DNA of 64,000 nucleotides from Lagopus muta (Eukaryota; Chordata; Aves; Galliformes; Phasianidae), in contig NC_064435.1 in the NCBI RefSeq assembly GCF_023343835.1, positions 83,958,134-84,022,133 on the forward strand, written 5' to 3'. Below are positions 12,601 to 27,600 of the stretch, one piece after another (within the stretch, counting starts at the first letter, position 1; each line of letters opens with the position of its first letter). Under the pieces are notes generated by a model that did no database searches, was not told the DNA's origin, and saw only the letters and a program-made list of their open reading frames with translations. The translations under genes were made by a program, and so were the position numbers.

Positions 12601-15568
12601 CTTTTCAGATGCTGAGGGTGGATGGTTCTGTAGCAATGCTTTACTAGTGTTTATATTCAGTTGAGTAGAGAAAGCGCTCACTACTTTATCCTCCTTTGTT
12701 AAAATATGTCTATTCTTTTGCTTCTTTGACAGATTAAAAAAAGCAGCCCATTAACTAGATTTGGGTCCTACAACTCAGTGTTGCTTTGTGTAATGCTAAA
12801 TAATATCAGTAGAGCGTGAAGGCCCTGAAAAAAGTTTTTATTTTCCAAAGCAACATGTATTTTTTTTAATTCTTAATCATTTTATCTCCTGTATAGATAG
12901 TCCATCCAGGGTAACATGGACAAAAATCAATTTGTAAGACCATTTCTTATCAAGAGATGCAACTGATAAGTATGTATGCATCTTCTGTTCCCTGATCCAA
13001 AGGACTTGGTCTGTAAGGTCAAATGTAAATTTGATCTAAATCTGTGTGCAAAGTCCAGCTGGCAGTGAAAAGCACAAGCACAAAAGAGACCTTCATCTCA
13101 ATCAAATTTGTATCTTTGACAGCACACCCCTTGTTCTAATTGTGCAGTACTGCAGTTTGTGTTAATCTGGTAACTACAACTGTGAGCAGAGATTGCCTCC
13201 AGGAACTCATGCCTGGTTTTGTCCCTGATTTGGCATCAAGTAATGATAACTATAGCCAGTGTTGTGATTCTCCTATTTCAAGAGTTGCTACCTAAAATAT
13301 AGACCACATATATGGGACTGATTTGAAAAGAATAGAGCACTGATGTTTATTTGTAAGCTGTCTTGTTGCCGAATGAAGTGGGTATAGTATATGAAAACTC
13401 GTGCAGAGAAAGAAGGGGGATAACTTGTTGCTTTTAGACAACTGGGAAAACTCTCCCAAGAATTCATTAGGTTTTTGTTTGTGGGGCCATTCTATCCGAT
13501 TTAAAACAGTTTGCGTATGACTGTGAATTATTTATGGGTGTAAACATTTTGGAGGAAGCTTTCTTACACCTGAAATGTATGATGCAGCATCATTATACAA
13601 CCAGTTCCAAATAAGAGCATGGTGAAGAGGCATGGAGAAACAAACGCTATCTTCAGCATTTATGTCTGGAGAGGGATGGTGATGATGGTGATGTACTTGG
13701 CAAGTATTACAGATGGTACACAACTGAAGTGCTTTGTAAAAATCCAAAGAGATCTGTGTTGGACTCTGTGTTGGACTGACTACAGCTTGCCCCTTCAAAA
13801 AAATGTATTCTGAACCAGTGAGGAAAGAGAAGTGGTGGAGAACTCCACTCCCATTAAAAAAAAAACAACAGTACTTTTATACTAATAATCAGGTTTTGGT
13901 TTTTGATAATATTAAAATACATTGCTGTAGAGGCTGTTAATTAAGACAGATAGAATGAGTTTGTTTAATTACTTCTGCTGCAGTTCCCAAGCTGTTGTTT
14001 ATTCACTAGAAAGCTTTCTTTCAAGCTTCGCATCTACAGCAGAAAGGATGGAAAACATTTTGTACTCAGCCAGACAGCAAAAAAAAAAAAAAAAAAAAGA
14101 ATTTATTGGTTTTAAGAATGTCACAGTTTTCTTTCCCTTCTCCTCCTAAATCAGCAAGAACTGTTTCTGCAATTTAGAGAATACTACTGCAACAAAATGA
14201 GAACGTATCATCCATCCCCACCAGCAGCAATTTTGGCTTTAAGCACTGTTCCTGAAATTGGATGCCCTGAAAACCAGGCCTACCAGCAGCAGGATTGCCT
14301 CACAAGAGCCTTCCCTGATGGCTGGGTCTGCTGTCTAAACTCTTCTCTTGCTTTTTACTTTAGTTGCTTGGCCCTGTTCTAATCTTAATCCTGATTTTTG
14401 ACATTTCCATCCTCACCCTGCAGTAGCCCTTCTCTTTCTTTCTGCAGTCCTACTTCATTATTTTTGTCCCTGGCTCTAACTGTTGTTACGGCTATTACCT
14501 GTGCTCTATTAGGACTGAAACTAGGCACCTCCAAGTTCTACTAAACAAGCACTATGGTAATTCAGGTTATTCTCAGCATCAAAAGATGCACCTGTTCTTT
14601 CACACCATCTATCAGGTTACTGAAATTGTGGATGTGATCCTTCAAAGTGCTAAAAGTGCTTTATTGCTGCTGTGCTGAGCATCCTTCTGAACTATGCTTT
14701 TGTTTGGTAGATGGGCCAAACGATGCCTAGATTACTGAGTGTCATTCCCTCAAGAACAGAACTTCCACTTTCAGAAAAATCAAACTTTTCATTTTTTAAA
14801 TTTATACTGAGATGCAAAGCTGAAATCTTATTATACTTTCAGAAACAACGGACTCTAAAAATCAGTGATATGTGTAAGCTTGAAAAAAAATGTTTCATTT
14901 CTTTTTTCATCTGCAGTATGATGTGACTGGTTTTAATTTGTGTTACAGGTAGCACGTCAAACAAAGCAAGAAATGAGTTGGCTTTATATAAATGCAGAGC
15001 TTTGACAGAATTCCTACAACAGTGTTATTTTCCTGCCTAGGAATATTTCACGATTCTGCCTAGTTCATATTTTTCAATTACAAACTATTCAGAGAGAAAA
15101 CATTGGCTGTTGAGTGTTTCTAACTATCAGAATATTTGAGTGGTAATCTGGATGGGCAAGGTTTCCCAAAAGGACTGTAGGTGGAGCAGCTTACCTCGAG
15201 GTCCAAACATATAGTCCACAAATGCATTTACTTCCCGGTCAAAAGCTTTCAGGTGCTCCTAAAAATAAATAAATACATAAAAAATAAAGATATAGGATAG
15301 AAAAATCTTATAGCTCACATGGACAATACAATTAAATAAGCAATTAACCTGGCAAAGAGCTCAGGTATTTCCAGGGTATGGTACATCATGTCTCCTGGAA
15401 AAAAAAACCAAACCTCTTTAGAGATGAAATGAGGGCAGACTGTTGTGTAGATGACAATAAAGGCCTCGCTGCTGGAAACCATGTTGGAAGTGAGGTTTAC
15501 AAATGAACAACAATCATCACAGCATCCGTGATGGATGTTGTTTTCTCTCTTGTAAATATTCTTCTCTT

Positions 15569-15608
<40 letters not shown>

Positions 15609-18600
15609 TGCTTTTATTTTGCTTCCACAAATGAAATCACTGGCAACTCCTTTGGTAAGCTTCACAACACTGTATAGTTGTTCCCAGACTAGCAACAGTG
15701 CATGACCTGAATACACTGATGCTTTACTCGTAAAGAAGGAATGCTTTGTGTTGAGCAAACTGAGATTTCTCTAAATGAGGTACTGGGTTCCTGAAGAAAA
15801 GTTGGAGGACATTTCAGATCTCCAGTGATGAAGGTTAGGTTGTGGAGGGGAGGCAGGCAGTGGAAGCAGGAAGAGGAGGGCTATTTCACTGATTGTTTTT
15901 GGAAGTCACTAAAGATGTGTCACCTGAGCTGGCAGGGTTCAACATTTGTGGCTGTTGGTGACTGAGTAGGGAGCTAAGCTGTGATCACTGCAGTCTTTCC
16001 CTCAGTAGGCACAGAACAGGCTGCCCAGGGCAATGGTCTTGGCCCCAAGTGCCAAAGTTCAAGAAGACAATGCTCTCAGAAAAATGTGTTTTAATTTTGG
16101 AGCCAGGAGTTGGACTTAGAGGTCACTCAGTGGGTCTCTTCTAACTCTGGAATATCCTATAATACAGTATCTCCACAGTGGCTTAGGATGCAGCCACTGT
16201 TAGTAATCTGTCTCTTAAAGATCCACGTTTGCATGCTGGCGGGTCCAGGTGCTGGGTTCTGGTCTGGGCAGGAAGAAATCCTTGCACTCCCCTTGTGTTT
16301 CCTCCCTTCTCAGAATGTCCAAATATGTTTTAGTTCTCAGAATGCCCAAACTGAACAGCTTTTATGCAAATACATGAGTACAGCTAAGATCTTCCAGGGA
16401 GTGAGAAGGTTTTGTAGGATCCCAGGCTGAAATGCTTGGTTTCTGCAAGATGCTGCTGTGCTTACCTTAACTTAAAAAGAAATACCATCACCACCCAAAA
16501 CAAAGGTCTATTGTTTTTCTCTCCAATTATTTCTGAAAAAACTAATTATTATTAATATATACATATATTTATTAAATCTACTTTAGGCCACTTCTAAATG
16601 GATATTAGAGACAAACCTCTTTAACCAATTCAGTGGAGGAATGAGATTTGTAGAATTATCATTAATAAGGAAGAGCAGAATGAAGGCCTACAAGATCACA
16701 GAATCATATAGAATCACAGAATGGCCTGGGTTGAAAAGGACCATAATGATCATCTAGTCTCAACCCCCTGCCACAGACAGGGTCACCAACCACCAGACCA
16801 GGCTGCCCAGAGCCACATCCAGCCTCAATCCATAACACTAGGACTGCTTTTTGCACAGCTTACTGATTCCACCGTTCTAGCTTCTGATATTTTTTTCCTC
16901 TTATGCCTGGCTAGGATGAAAAGACAGCATGCGGAAGAGCTGAAGCAGTTGAAAACTAAATCTACCTCCTTATGTGTGTGCTGAAATGACCCAGTGGGGA
17001 CTTGGACCAGCTCTCAGCTTTGCTCCAGTCTACCCTCATTAGGACTGGATCGATGCAGTGTCTGGCTGGCTTTTCACAGGTAATTTGAAATGTTCATAGG
17101 AGGTCCATCAGAATAAATAAGTGTACTTCTTAAAAGTCTCCCAGCGTTTGCTTCCCCTTTAGTTCTCTCACAGCTTATTCTAGATTTTGGGAAGAAAAAT
17201 GAAAAACACATTTGTTTGGCTGTCTTATGGATTTAAAAGCTGTTAAAGACAATACTTTTGTTTATATAGCACTACAGATTTGGGGGGAAAAAATGTAGAT
17301 GGTTCTGTGTGAGTGGTCTGTCACCTTTCTGTTAGTTCCTATACAGAAGACCAGACTATATTTCAGGCCTTTAGAACATGTCCTTAACAGTGCCTCTAGA
17401 CAGGTTAGATGAAAATGGCTTGCTTAAACATGATCTACTGTGTTTTTGAAGACAAACAAATAAAATTAATCTGCACAAAGCTACATGCTCAGAGGACATA
17501 CTTCTCTCTGGCAATTCACTATAATAGCCTTTATCAATGAAGGAGTTTGAGCTGTAAGGCTAAAGATTAATATGTGTTCCATGATTTCCCTTCTGTTGTA
17601 CAGGGCATCGCTCTGGGCGTTGGCAATGGTGGCAGCTTGACAGGATTTATGATAGATTAGTGGTAGACCTGTATACCTACACCTGAAAAAAGACATTAGG
17701 TTAGTTAAGCAAATCAAATCCGCCATGTGGAAAGATGGAGAGGGAAAATAAAGCCAGAGATGATCATGCAACACAGACATTCCTTATGAGTTTCAATATT
17801 TTTGCAACAGAAAAGGGACTAACTTTTTTGATCCTTTGAGAAAGACTTAAGTGCAAGAACAGGAATGGACAACAGGCTAGGGAATGCACCACAGGTCCTA
17901 AGGCCTCATAGCTGCAGCTGCAAAGCCTATGGAAGGAGAATTTGACCCCGGGCATGGGATCTTCACAACCAGGAAAACTCTGAAGTTTGATATTCTGAAA
18001 TTAAAGGCTTCTTCATGTTCAGAGACAGCAGTACTGGTCTAACACTGGCAAGTAAGCTGGAATGATGAACTTCTATTCAAAGTGTTCTTAGAATACGTAA
18101 AATACTATTACAGACAATAACCCTGATTAAAATACAAATAATTATTGATTAATTACTAAGTATTATTAAGCATATGTAAGCATGCATAGGTCTGTGAGGC
18201 TCTTCTGATTAGGTGGATTCTAAATTGCTTTATGAAATGAATTTCCCACAGATGAGTAAGCTGCATTCAATCTTGCACTACCTGGAAACCTTTTGTATTA
18301 GTGGTTTCTTTTTTCAAGCAATAGCCTGGAATGGCATTTAGTATCTCAAGAAGTCCAGGATGATTTGTTGTTTGTTCTTACACAGCTGTGCAGAAATTAA
18401 AACACTCTTTACACAAAAAAGATCTCATTCCAGGCTTCAAGCAGAAACCAGGAGTAGGTGCCAGCTTCTGGAAGTGAACGTGATACTTGATGCAACCATG
18501 ATAGAAAAAAATATACGTTAACTGTATGATGATTTCTTTCCTCTTATTGAGGTGGCATCTTTTCCTTAATTCCCTAGAGATTTCTGCTCCACAGCAGTAC

Positions 18601-21600
18601 TGGAATTAATCTGAGTTTATCAGCATGTTAAAGAAACTTATTTTAGGCACCCACACGTATTTGAATGCAGAGTTATTAAAGAAGTAGTGGCTGCAATAGG
18701 GGCTGAAATGAAGAAATATATAGACTAAGATAAATCTCAGGACTGCGGTGTAACTGCTTGTAAAATTAATTGCTTATCTTTTTATTGACTGGGGAATTTA
18801 AAATTAATCTGGAACAAGGGTGTGCATTGGGAGACATTTCTTTTTCAGAAGTTTGTTTCAGACCACTTTGGGGTTTTTTGTCGTCTTTATCTTTTATGAT
18901 TTCTGTGTTTTATCTGTAGAGGAAAGCGGTGGAGATAGATAAAGCTGACTGCAGAAAGGTGAGCCAGAGGCTGCAATGGGGCAAGGGGGAGTTAGGTGAA
19001 ACTGGGAGACAGGACATCCAGAAGCTGATAGTAAAATGTTGCTTTATGCAATTTACAATTAATGTATGGAGCTGCTGGGTAATTTCATTGGAAGAAAGAC
19101 CTAAGAGCTTTTCTTAGATCTTTTTTAGCATTTCAGATTAATGATTTCAAGAATCAGAAACTGGATTCTGTACTTGATATGGGAATTTCTGTGCTGCACA
19201 TTCCTGGATATTCATTCAACTCTGATGACTGACTAAGGTTAAGGGATAGCCTACACTACAAAGTCTTAATCAGCCCAATGATTGCCACAGCTCCTAGAAG
19301 AAGCACAGCCCTCTCAAATAAAGGTTGCTACCCAAAGGACTTTTTTTTGCCTGTGCAGGATACATATATGTGGGATGATTTGGTAGCACAGCAGTCTTCC
19401 TGTTTGATTCCTTCCTAACAAATGGCTTTGCAAAGCCAGCAACATTTTCTAACTGGACTTGTCCTAAGAAAGAATGTAACTCAGTGTGACAGCAGTGACC
19501 CACTGATGATACAGTTCTTATTTTACAGCTACAAGAAAAGAGAAATCTGTGTCTTTGTTTTGGAAACGCAAGTAGGATTTGTAAAAGGTATCAGCAAAGG
19601 CCGTGTTTTGTTTGAAAGCAATTTATCTGAATTTCACTATTTTTCAACCAGGTTGTATTTTATTCCTATTGTTTTCTCACACTTTGCAATATACGCTCCG
19701 TTCTGCTGCTAAAATTTGCATGTGTATGTGCAATCATCTGGGCCATTTTTCAGTTGCTATTATGAAATTCAGCACTTTGTGTGACTAGGAGGACAGCATC
19801 CTTGCAGCCAAGGGTTATTCCTACAAATATTTGGAATAGAGGTTGGCATCCTATGTGACACTGATAGCTTGCAGGCCTGCTGGTTATCTGACTGAATAAG
19901 TTGGTGGCAGAGCTGAGCCATCACATAGGCTGCTTTCTACATTTTCTCCTGAGGATGTAGAGAACAGCTGCATGAAGAGTGATTACAGCCAAAAGTGCTG
20001 AGCACTTTCTCCTGTGCTGATTTAGTCACCATAGAGAAAGCTGAGTTGCTAAAGGTATTATTGAGGGTGAAAAGATAAGAAAGAGGACACAGCAAAGGAA
20101 GACTCACGAATACTGCCTTGGTAGCTGCTTGGCTTACACTGCCTAATGGGACCACTGTGTATTCAGTGGCTTCCTCAATAAGCAGAAGAGCTAATGATTC
20201 ATTGTATGAAAAATGAATGGAAGAACGCAAGGCTTGTTAAGCAGTTAAAGCTAAATGTAGCCTCAAGTTTTATCTTCAGCAGGTATGGCAATGGGGCTCC
20301 CCAGGTGGCTAGAATTTGAATAATAGATATTTTTTCTGAAATATTTTGTCTAGCTTCTCCTCTGATACCAGCATTTAAAAATTAGGATGCTTGTGTCTAA
20401 TGGTTCTCTCATATTGTTGCTGTTTGGAGACATTCACTACTTGGTTTAGCAGTGCCTTCAGGAAAGGGGGAGGCTGCCAGTAGAACCTGTAGCAAGCAGA
20501 ACACTGGGTCTGCCTGAGTTTCCAGGAGCTTGCTAAAAGGTGCTGCTCACACAGCAAGCTGAATTTTTTCCTTGCTTCCTTGTCTTTCAGTTCTGCATTC
20601 TCCCTGCATCTTTTGAGGGAGAGTTAAATCTTCAAAGGGGTGAGTGGTGCAGTCTGCTCGCAAATCTACCTTACTTCAAATTATCTTCACTAGGCCTGAG
20701 CTTGTAGAAAAAAAAACTTAACATGAACAGGAATCTCACTGTAAGACCCCTAACAAGGATTCACCAAATCTAATCCTCGTTGTATGGGTTGAAGACTGCA
20801 GTATTTGTGTGCGCTGGTGCTTGGAAATAAGGACGAGAGGATGTGGCCCTGTAGTGCAAATTCCTGCACAGCGTGCCTGTGCTCTGCAGCCAAACTGCAA
20901 AGACTGGGGCAGGAGATCTGCTGTGCAGGGAACACTTTTTGTTCCTTCTTTTCTCCTGCTGTTTCTGGGGGGGATTATTGCTGGTTCCAAAGCAATTGGA
21001 TGGTGCCTTCAGTGACACCACATCAGCCGGTAACTTTGTGTCCTGAAGATGGAAAAACTGCGTCCCTCAGCGAAGCGTGAATTTGGGTGTCCTGCATGCA
21101 GAGAAGGACACAGCTCTCCTGACAAGCCCCTGCTTAGACGTTGCACAGCTTTCAGGGAATTACTCCCAGAGAGCATTAACAGAAAGAGCAGCCTACAAAC
21201 AGGGCTCTGCCACAAGGCTCAATGGAGAGGCAGAACCCTTCGGTGAGCTTGCTTGTTGCCCCCCAAAAACGTATGCTGGGTGAGGGGCTCTCGATGGATG
21301 CTGAGGGTTAATCCCTGAGACAAGCGCTGCCATCCAGACTGCATTTCTCACTCCTCTCCTTTTTTGTATGGGTGGAAATCAGTGCCTGATGTGGTTTGCA
21401 GTTGTCAGTGATGTACTTTCATCACTGTGCTTGGGACAAATGGCATTGTCTACCAGGAATGGATGGATGGGGGCTTGGTGGTAGAGGAGAGAGCATGATT
21501 CCCACCTCCCTGTTGCCTCTCACCCAGTGCCCTACAGTGCTCCATCTGAAAGAGAAGGCTCTTTAACAGCCCCTAATGAGGGAAAATACGGAGCTAGAGC

Positions 21601-24600
21601 AGTGCAGGGTAAAGCACTCCCTCTGACTAGGGAATTGGAAAGGTAGGAACCTGTCTTTCCCTGCAGGCAGCATGTTGTCCTGGAGCAGAAAACAGCAAAC
21701 ATCTGCTTCAGGAGGTGTCTGTACTTCAGACGGTGTTTCATCTGATCAGCTCAGGCTGGGGGAGACCTACTCAAGAAGGCAAGTTATGCTGGTCTTTCAT
21801 GCAACACGCCTGGCTTAGGAGTCTGAGCTGCTCTCAGGTGAGGAGCCAACACACGCCAGGTTCATCACTTCTGGAGAAATGGCACTGATGCTTGGGTCCC
21901 CTCTGCTCTGGGGTTTTTGATTTTTATCTTTGTTTAACAAGATGTTTCTTTTCAGCAGGCGTTTTGCAGTCCGGCTCAGTGCTACACCCTCTCAGCCCAT
22001 ATCTGGCAATGAAGACCCAGGTGGAGAAATACCTGTCTTACATCCTCTGTCAGGACTCAGATCAGGTCAAAGCACCATCAGTGTCAAAGGTGAGTATGCT
22101 CTATGAGGCCAAACAGTTTCTCATGAAAGGTCATTACTTACTTACAATGTTCTTTAGGACATAAGTGGTTTTAGACTATCCAACTTGCTGCAAGTCACAA
22201 AAAACACACTGTTAATTTGTCACATAGAATAAGGTAGGGCCTGGCTATTGACTGTATTAGCCACGCTACTGTGAGATGGCAATATCACCATGAGACAAAT
22301 TTTACTTACAAAATTAATTATCTGTTTCATTACTTTAAGGACAAGGAAAAGGAATCTGGAAGATTTTTCTGGTGTTGTTTTTTTTTTTTTCCCCACTATA
22401 ATTTCTTGGGTTAGCATAGAAGCGTTTTAAGAACCAATTAATAATCATTGGCTTTCCCAGCATCTATTTATAATTCAAGCACTTGAAAGCATGCAACCTA
22501 TTATGTGGTTCTCATTGTTTTATGCTTGAAAAATGTGAAGTGGTCATTCTCTCTAGGATGGAAAACATCCTTTCTATAATTGCTCTCTATGGGATTTCCC
22601 TTCTACAGCTTCCAAACTTTTTATTTTTTTGCTCTGTTCATTATAATTGTAGCAAGTAACCACTAAAACAAAACACAGTAATCACAGTGCTCCAAATAGA
22701 ACTCATCTGGTCTTAGAAGAAGAGCAGAAAGAAAGAGTGGCTGTTGTGGTCCTCTTCGCATTGTCAGTCACGTGCCATCCTGAAAACCACATCTTTGTAT
22801 TCCATCCACTTGCTTGTTATCAGAGTTTCAAAATGAAACTGTCACCAGAGCAGATCAGTGCAATCCTTTTAAAAGTAATCTCCTTGATTCTACCTACTAC
22901 ATAGGGGAACATCAGCTTAACTTGTAATTAAAGTAGATTTCTCTAGGGAGACCTCAGACGTGGCCTGTCAGTTCCCAAGAAAACAGCAGCAACTACTGAC
23001 CTCGTTTTTCCTGTGCTCTACCATCAGATACCATCAGATTTAAAAGGATGGTATGAACTGAGATGGGGCATGATTCCTGACAGTGACAGGCCTGTATGGC
23101 TGTGAGAGAAAAAATTAAAAGGGAGAAAAAGTTCTACCTCCCCCTACTTGTTTGAGTAAGTTGCTCTTTTAGGCAAAGCATGAGCCTCCTGGAACCAGTC
23201 CTGGCCTGAACAAGAGAAAGTTTCCCTGGGAGCAGGGAGGTTCTTATGTTACAGGCAGAGCCTCAATGAGGTTTGCGCAGAGGGGATAATTACGTTAGTT
23301 GCTTCCTTATTACTCACTTCAGCTCTTGCTGGTCTTTCAAAGGGCTGATGGATGGGTATCAGAACTGGCTTTACATCAGCCTGTATGGTTTACCATATCT
23401 GCTCCTGAACAACTACACTTGATGAATGATGCCAACCCGAGCTACTTAATGAAGGAGCAGTGTGTCACCTTGTGTTGCATAAGAGCAAGATGGACAGCTG
23501 CACTATGAAAAGCACAGAAAAATAACTCCACCAGCACAAGAGACGGCAATTGCTATCCTAAGGCTTTGCATTGACCAGGATATCTGTTTTCAGAACAGAA
23601 TATTCCTCAAAGCCTTGTCTGTGTAAGCAGCTTCTGCTCCTTAGCTACCACATACGTGGCACATACGTTGATGCCAAGTTTTTTGCAGCAAAAATCCAGC
23701 ATCCCAAATTTCGACCCATGCACTGAATTAACAAGATGGAGGCAGAAAGCAAGTGGAATGGTAGGGAGATTTACAGTAAGAAGTTCACAAGGCAGCTCAC
23801 TTTCCCAAGTATGCCACGTCATGATAGTTCAGTTTCCCTCACTATTTTCAGATTTTGTCACTGCACAGCAGCTGATTTTGAGAGTTAGCATGACTTGTAA
23901 AGGGCTCCTCTTACACTTGGCATACATGTTTGGGCATTTATGTGGAGAAAGCAGAAGTTACAGACAACGTGTCCTTGCTAAGTACTGCATCTTTTCTCAG
24001 TTTTCCATTGTAACAGGCTTTAAAATGAAAGATGAATAGAAGATCTTAAACCTGTGTGCAGGATCTCATGGCTAGACAATGAACCTTGCAAAAATAAAGC
24101 AAAAACAGCAACAAAAAAACACCCAGTGTGTTTTCCCACAATCCTGGCAGTGCAGTGAGACAAAGGGTGCTCTATGCCTGAGAAGTAGGTTTCTTGGTTG
24201 CCGTCCCAGACGTCTGCAATGTAACGCCGTGTCCCCACCGTGGGGATTAACGTGCAAGGGACTGCCTGCACCTCCTGTTACAGGCAGGGGGGATCAAAAA
24301 GGATTTTCTAAAGTGTGTTCCCTGAGCAGGGCTCTCCAATACTGAGCAGTTTTGCCTGTCTCCCTTCAGCAGCTCGTTCTGGTGCTGCAGCAAAGGGTTA
24401 GGAGCAGTAATCTCATGTGCTGGAACAGGATCAGACAGATGTTCACATGCTTGGTTAGCTTTGGTAGTTACTTCTCTAGTTACTATAGATCCTCCAAACT
24501 GCAGTCCTTCTGAGATAAATTCTTGTTTTCCTAAATTAACATGTTCTAGAGGTTAAAGTTAAGCTTTCAGATGTGTACGAAGTGGGATTAAAGCCCACAG

Positions 24601-27600
24601 AAGCACATCTATAGAAGTGCCTATGCAATTTTTTTTCCTGAACCCTGTAATAGATGTTTTGTTTAATCCTCGTGATAAAGCTACTGAGATTAATTCTACC
24701 CAGTTGTGTTTCCTTTTTGGAAAATTGCACGTGTGAACAAATTCAAATTGGGTGAACTAATTTCACGCAGGCACAGTGCATCAAAATGCTCCATCCATTG
24801 AATTATGCAAGATATAAACAAGTTCTCCTATTTTCTTGCCATATGGGAATGGACCTGGAAGAAGTAGGAGACCTAAGAGGGAGATTGCTTATTGCGTAAT
24901 TATATCCCAACACTTTTTGAGTAAATGCTGAATGCCACTGGGACCAGCAGAGCTGCACATGGGCACAATGGCCCATTCGTCCAGACTCACTGGACATACT
25001 GCTAGAAGTGGGGCCGTAGTACTTTAATTTCTCTTCAGACCTTGTAATGAAAGACTGGCAGAGCAGCCAAGTGCTGCAAGGTAATTGTGGCAGTGTCTTT
25101 AGCTGAAGGTGCTTTAATTGCTGGCCTTGGAGAAAGGGCAGAGCTGAGCCAGCTGTAAGAAACCAACCAGTTTTTTTTCCCTGTTCGAGAGCATGGTTAT
25201 AAGTAGTGTAAGATACTAGAAGATGCTGGGGCTAAGAATAAAGGAGGTTTGTCCTGAATAGGAGTAAAATTGACACTCACAATGTGTTCTTTCAATTTTT
25301 CTTCATTCAGAGACTGGTATGATAAGCCATGTTGTAGCCTGCTTCAGCCACATCCTTAAAAGCAACAGCACTCAATTTACAGATTCTTACAGTTAAGGTG
25401 AAGGAAATCTGATTATATTTATCTGCCTGTTAGAGAAACTAAGTGTTAGTGTTCTGCAGTCATTTGCTACACTCTTTTTTGCTGCCTCAGAACAAAGATA
25501 CTTGCCAAATGATTCATAGGGATGGAAGAGGAAAAGGGGGAAGGAAAAGAGTGGAAGAGGAGGAGGTGTTTGCAGTATGCTGCTGTGGATTAGAGTTCAG
25601 ATCCAAGCTTCCAAGGTTTCAGCCTTAATCTTGCAACACATGCAAAGCCTTTCAATTTCACTTTGAGGTCGTTACCCAAATTCAAAACCATCAAACTGCT
25701 GCGTGGGGAATGCAGGCACACAACTCAGTACTGGGAACTTTATAGTTGTGAGTGCAACTCATTCTGGGAAAGAAATGCAAAGTTTTAGGATGACGTATTT
25801 GTTTATAAAACTAAAATCTGCACCTTAAACATAAACTCATAAGCTTCAAATCTGTTTTATTTAATAAATTATAATCTTCTGGTTTACTGGAGTGATACTA
25901 GTTTTCATTTATGACTTAACTGCTGATTTAAAGAAGAAAAGCAAAAATAGAAAAAAACCTAAAGATTGAGCATGTTGTGATAGCTAACACGGAAAGAACG
26001 CACGCCCAGAAGGCTTTCATTGCTTCAGCAGATATGTTAGGCTGAATATGAATTTTGCTTTCTTCATTATGAACAGTATTAAAAGATTGGCCTTCCTGGC
26101 AAGGGCTTTCACACAGCTTTCTTCATCGTGCTGGGAGACCACCTGCTAGGCTTAACCTAAGCTGACCTGGGGGCTGTCCAATGATAGGACAGGCTTCCTA
26201 GTGAGGCGGTATGACCATGCTGTCAGTGTTCAAGAGGCACTGTCAGAACTACTGACTGTTCACCTGAACTATTAACCCTGAAGTGGTTGGGTGGTTGGAT
26301 TTGATGATCTTTGTAGGTCCATTTCAACTGAACTGTTCTACTCTATCCTGAAGTTGGGAATTCCCATGTGACTTCTCACCTACATGGAAAAAAACCTGTA
26401 CTGCACTGACTGTCACATCCCTCTGGATGGATTTAATTACCTCTGAAAGTGTCGTAGCAGTTCTTAGAGACACTGCAAAGTTGGAGGTCATGTGGAAAAA
26501 TACTGGTTCCATCTGTTGTTAGGTATAGATGAGGTTCAGCACTGCCTGGAGTAGATAGATAGCTATTAAAAGGAAAACAGGGTTGCTGGCAAGGTCAGCC
26601 CAAATTGAGACCTGATATACATCGCAGGCACCGATCAAGTCTCTAGTGCCTGTTTCCAGAAAACGAGCTCCTTGTGAGCTCAGGTTTCCAACAAGTGAAG
26701 CAGATGTTCCAGATCTCTTTAGTTTTGCTGTTTCTTCAAAGAAGCAGCATCATTTCTTATTTTGCTTTTCATGTGCGTTGCTGGGAATTACATTTTGAAG
26801 AAATGACGATTTCTTAGAAGTAACCATAATAAATGCATTCATTTTAAGTGACATGTTAGAAGTAGCATTGATGGTACCTAGAGCTGATGATTCAGATGAT
26901 TTAAGTATCACTATGTATATCCTTAAAGACACAAAATGGGAAGCTGCCTTCCTAGAGAACAAATAAAAGCAGAATGAAAAATAACTAGCAGGCACAGAAT
27001 AACTGGTAGAAAAATCTGTTGTCTGACAGAAGTGGAAAAGGTAATGATGAAAAATCTAACTATTAAATATTGTAAGGTACAAAGGAATTAAGAAAAAAAA
27101 GAAGCAGCGGCAAAACACAGTGCACCTCTTTTGAAGTCTGTAGGATTTGTAAATGCAGTGGGGTGGCAAATGTACAATAGCAGCGAGGGTTATTCAAACA
27201 AATGAAGTAAAAGAAATGCAAATATCCGTAGTCTTTAGAACAAACAATTTACTTAAAATGATTTATTCCAGCAAGGTACTAAGACAGAAATCATTAGGTG
27301 GTGTCTGAAGATGTCCTTCAGGACTTTTTCCAGCTAGGTGTAAGCACTGAGCCATCTGAGGGTTCTAATTGAATTGAACCTTCCTTCAGCCTAACTATAC
27401 ACATTTCTTCTTTAACATTCAGATACAATTTTTTGTTGTATTAACTTGAAGATCTGAACAATGGAATGTTGATCATAACATGTCCCAAAATGGCTTATTG
27501 AGTCAAGTGAAAGATAATTTCAGGTAATAAATATTCAAACCTCATCTAATTCTGGAATTCTGGAGCTGAGGAATGAGTTCATCATGGGAGTTTAATGATC

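Noticed and set aside
15570..15609. CRISPR-like direct repeats
   Set aside because: A simple tetranucleotide microsatellite with no spacers, in a vertebrate genome.
23656..24039. 127-codon plus-strand ORF in ELOVL2 intron 1
   Set aside because: No preceding splice-site pattern, no recognisable motif, and a length common by chance in the six frames of this window.
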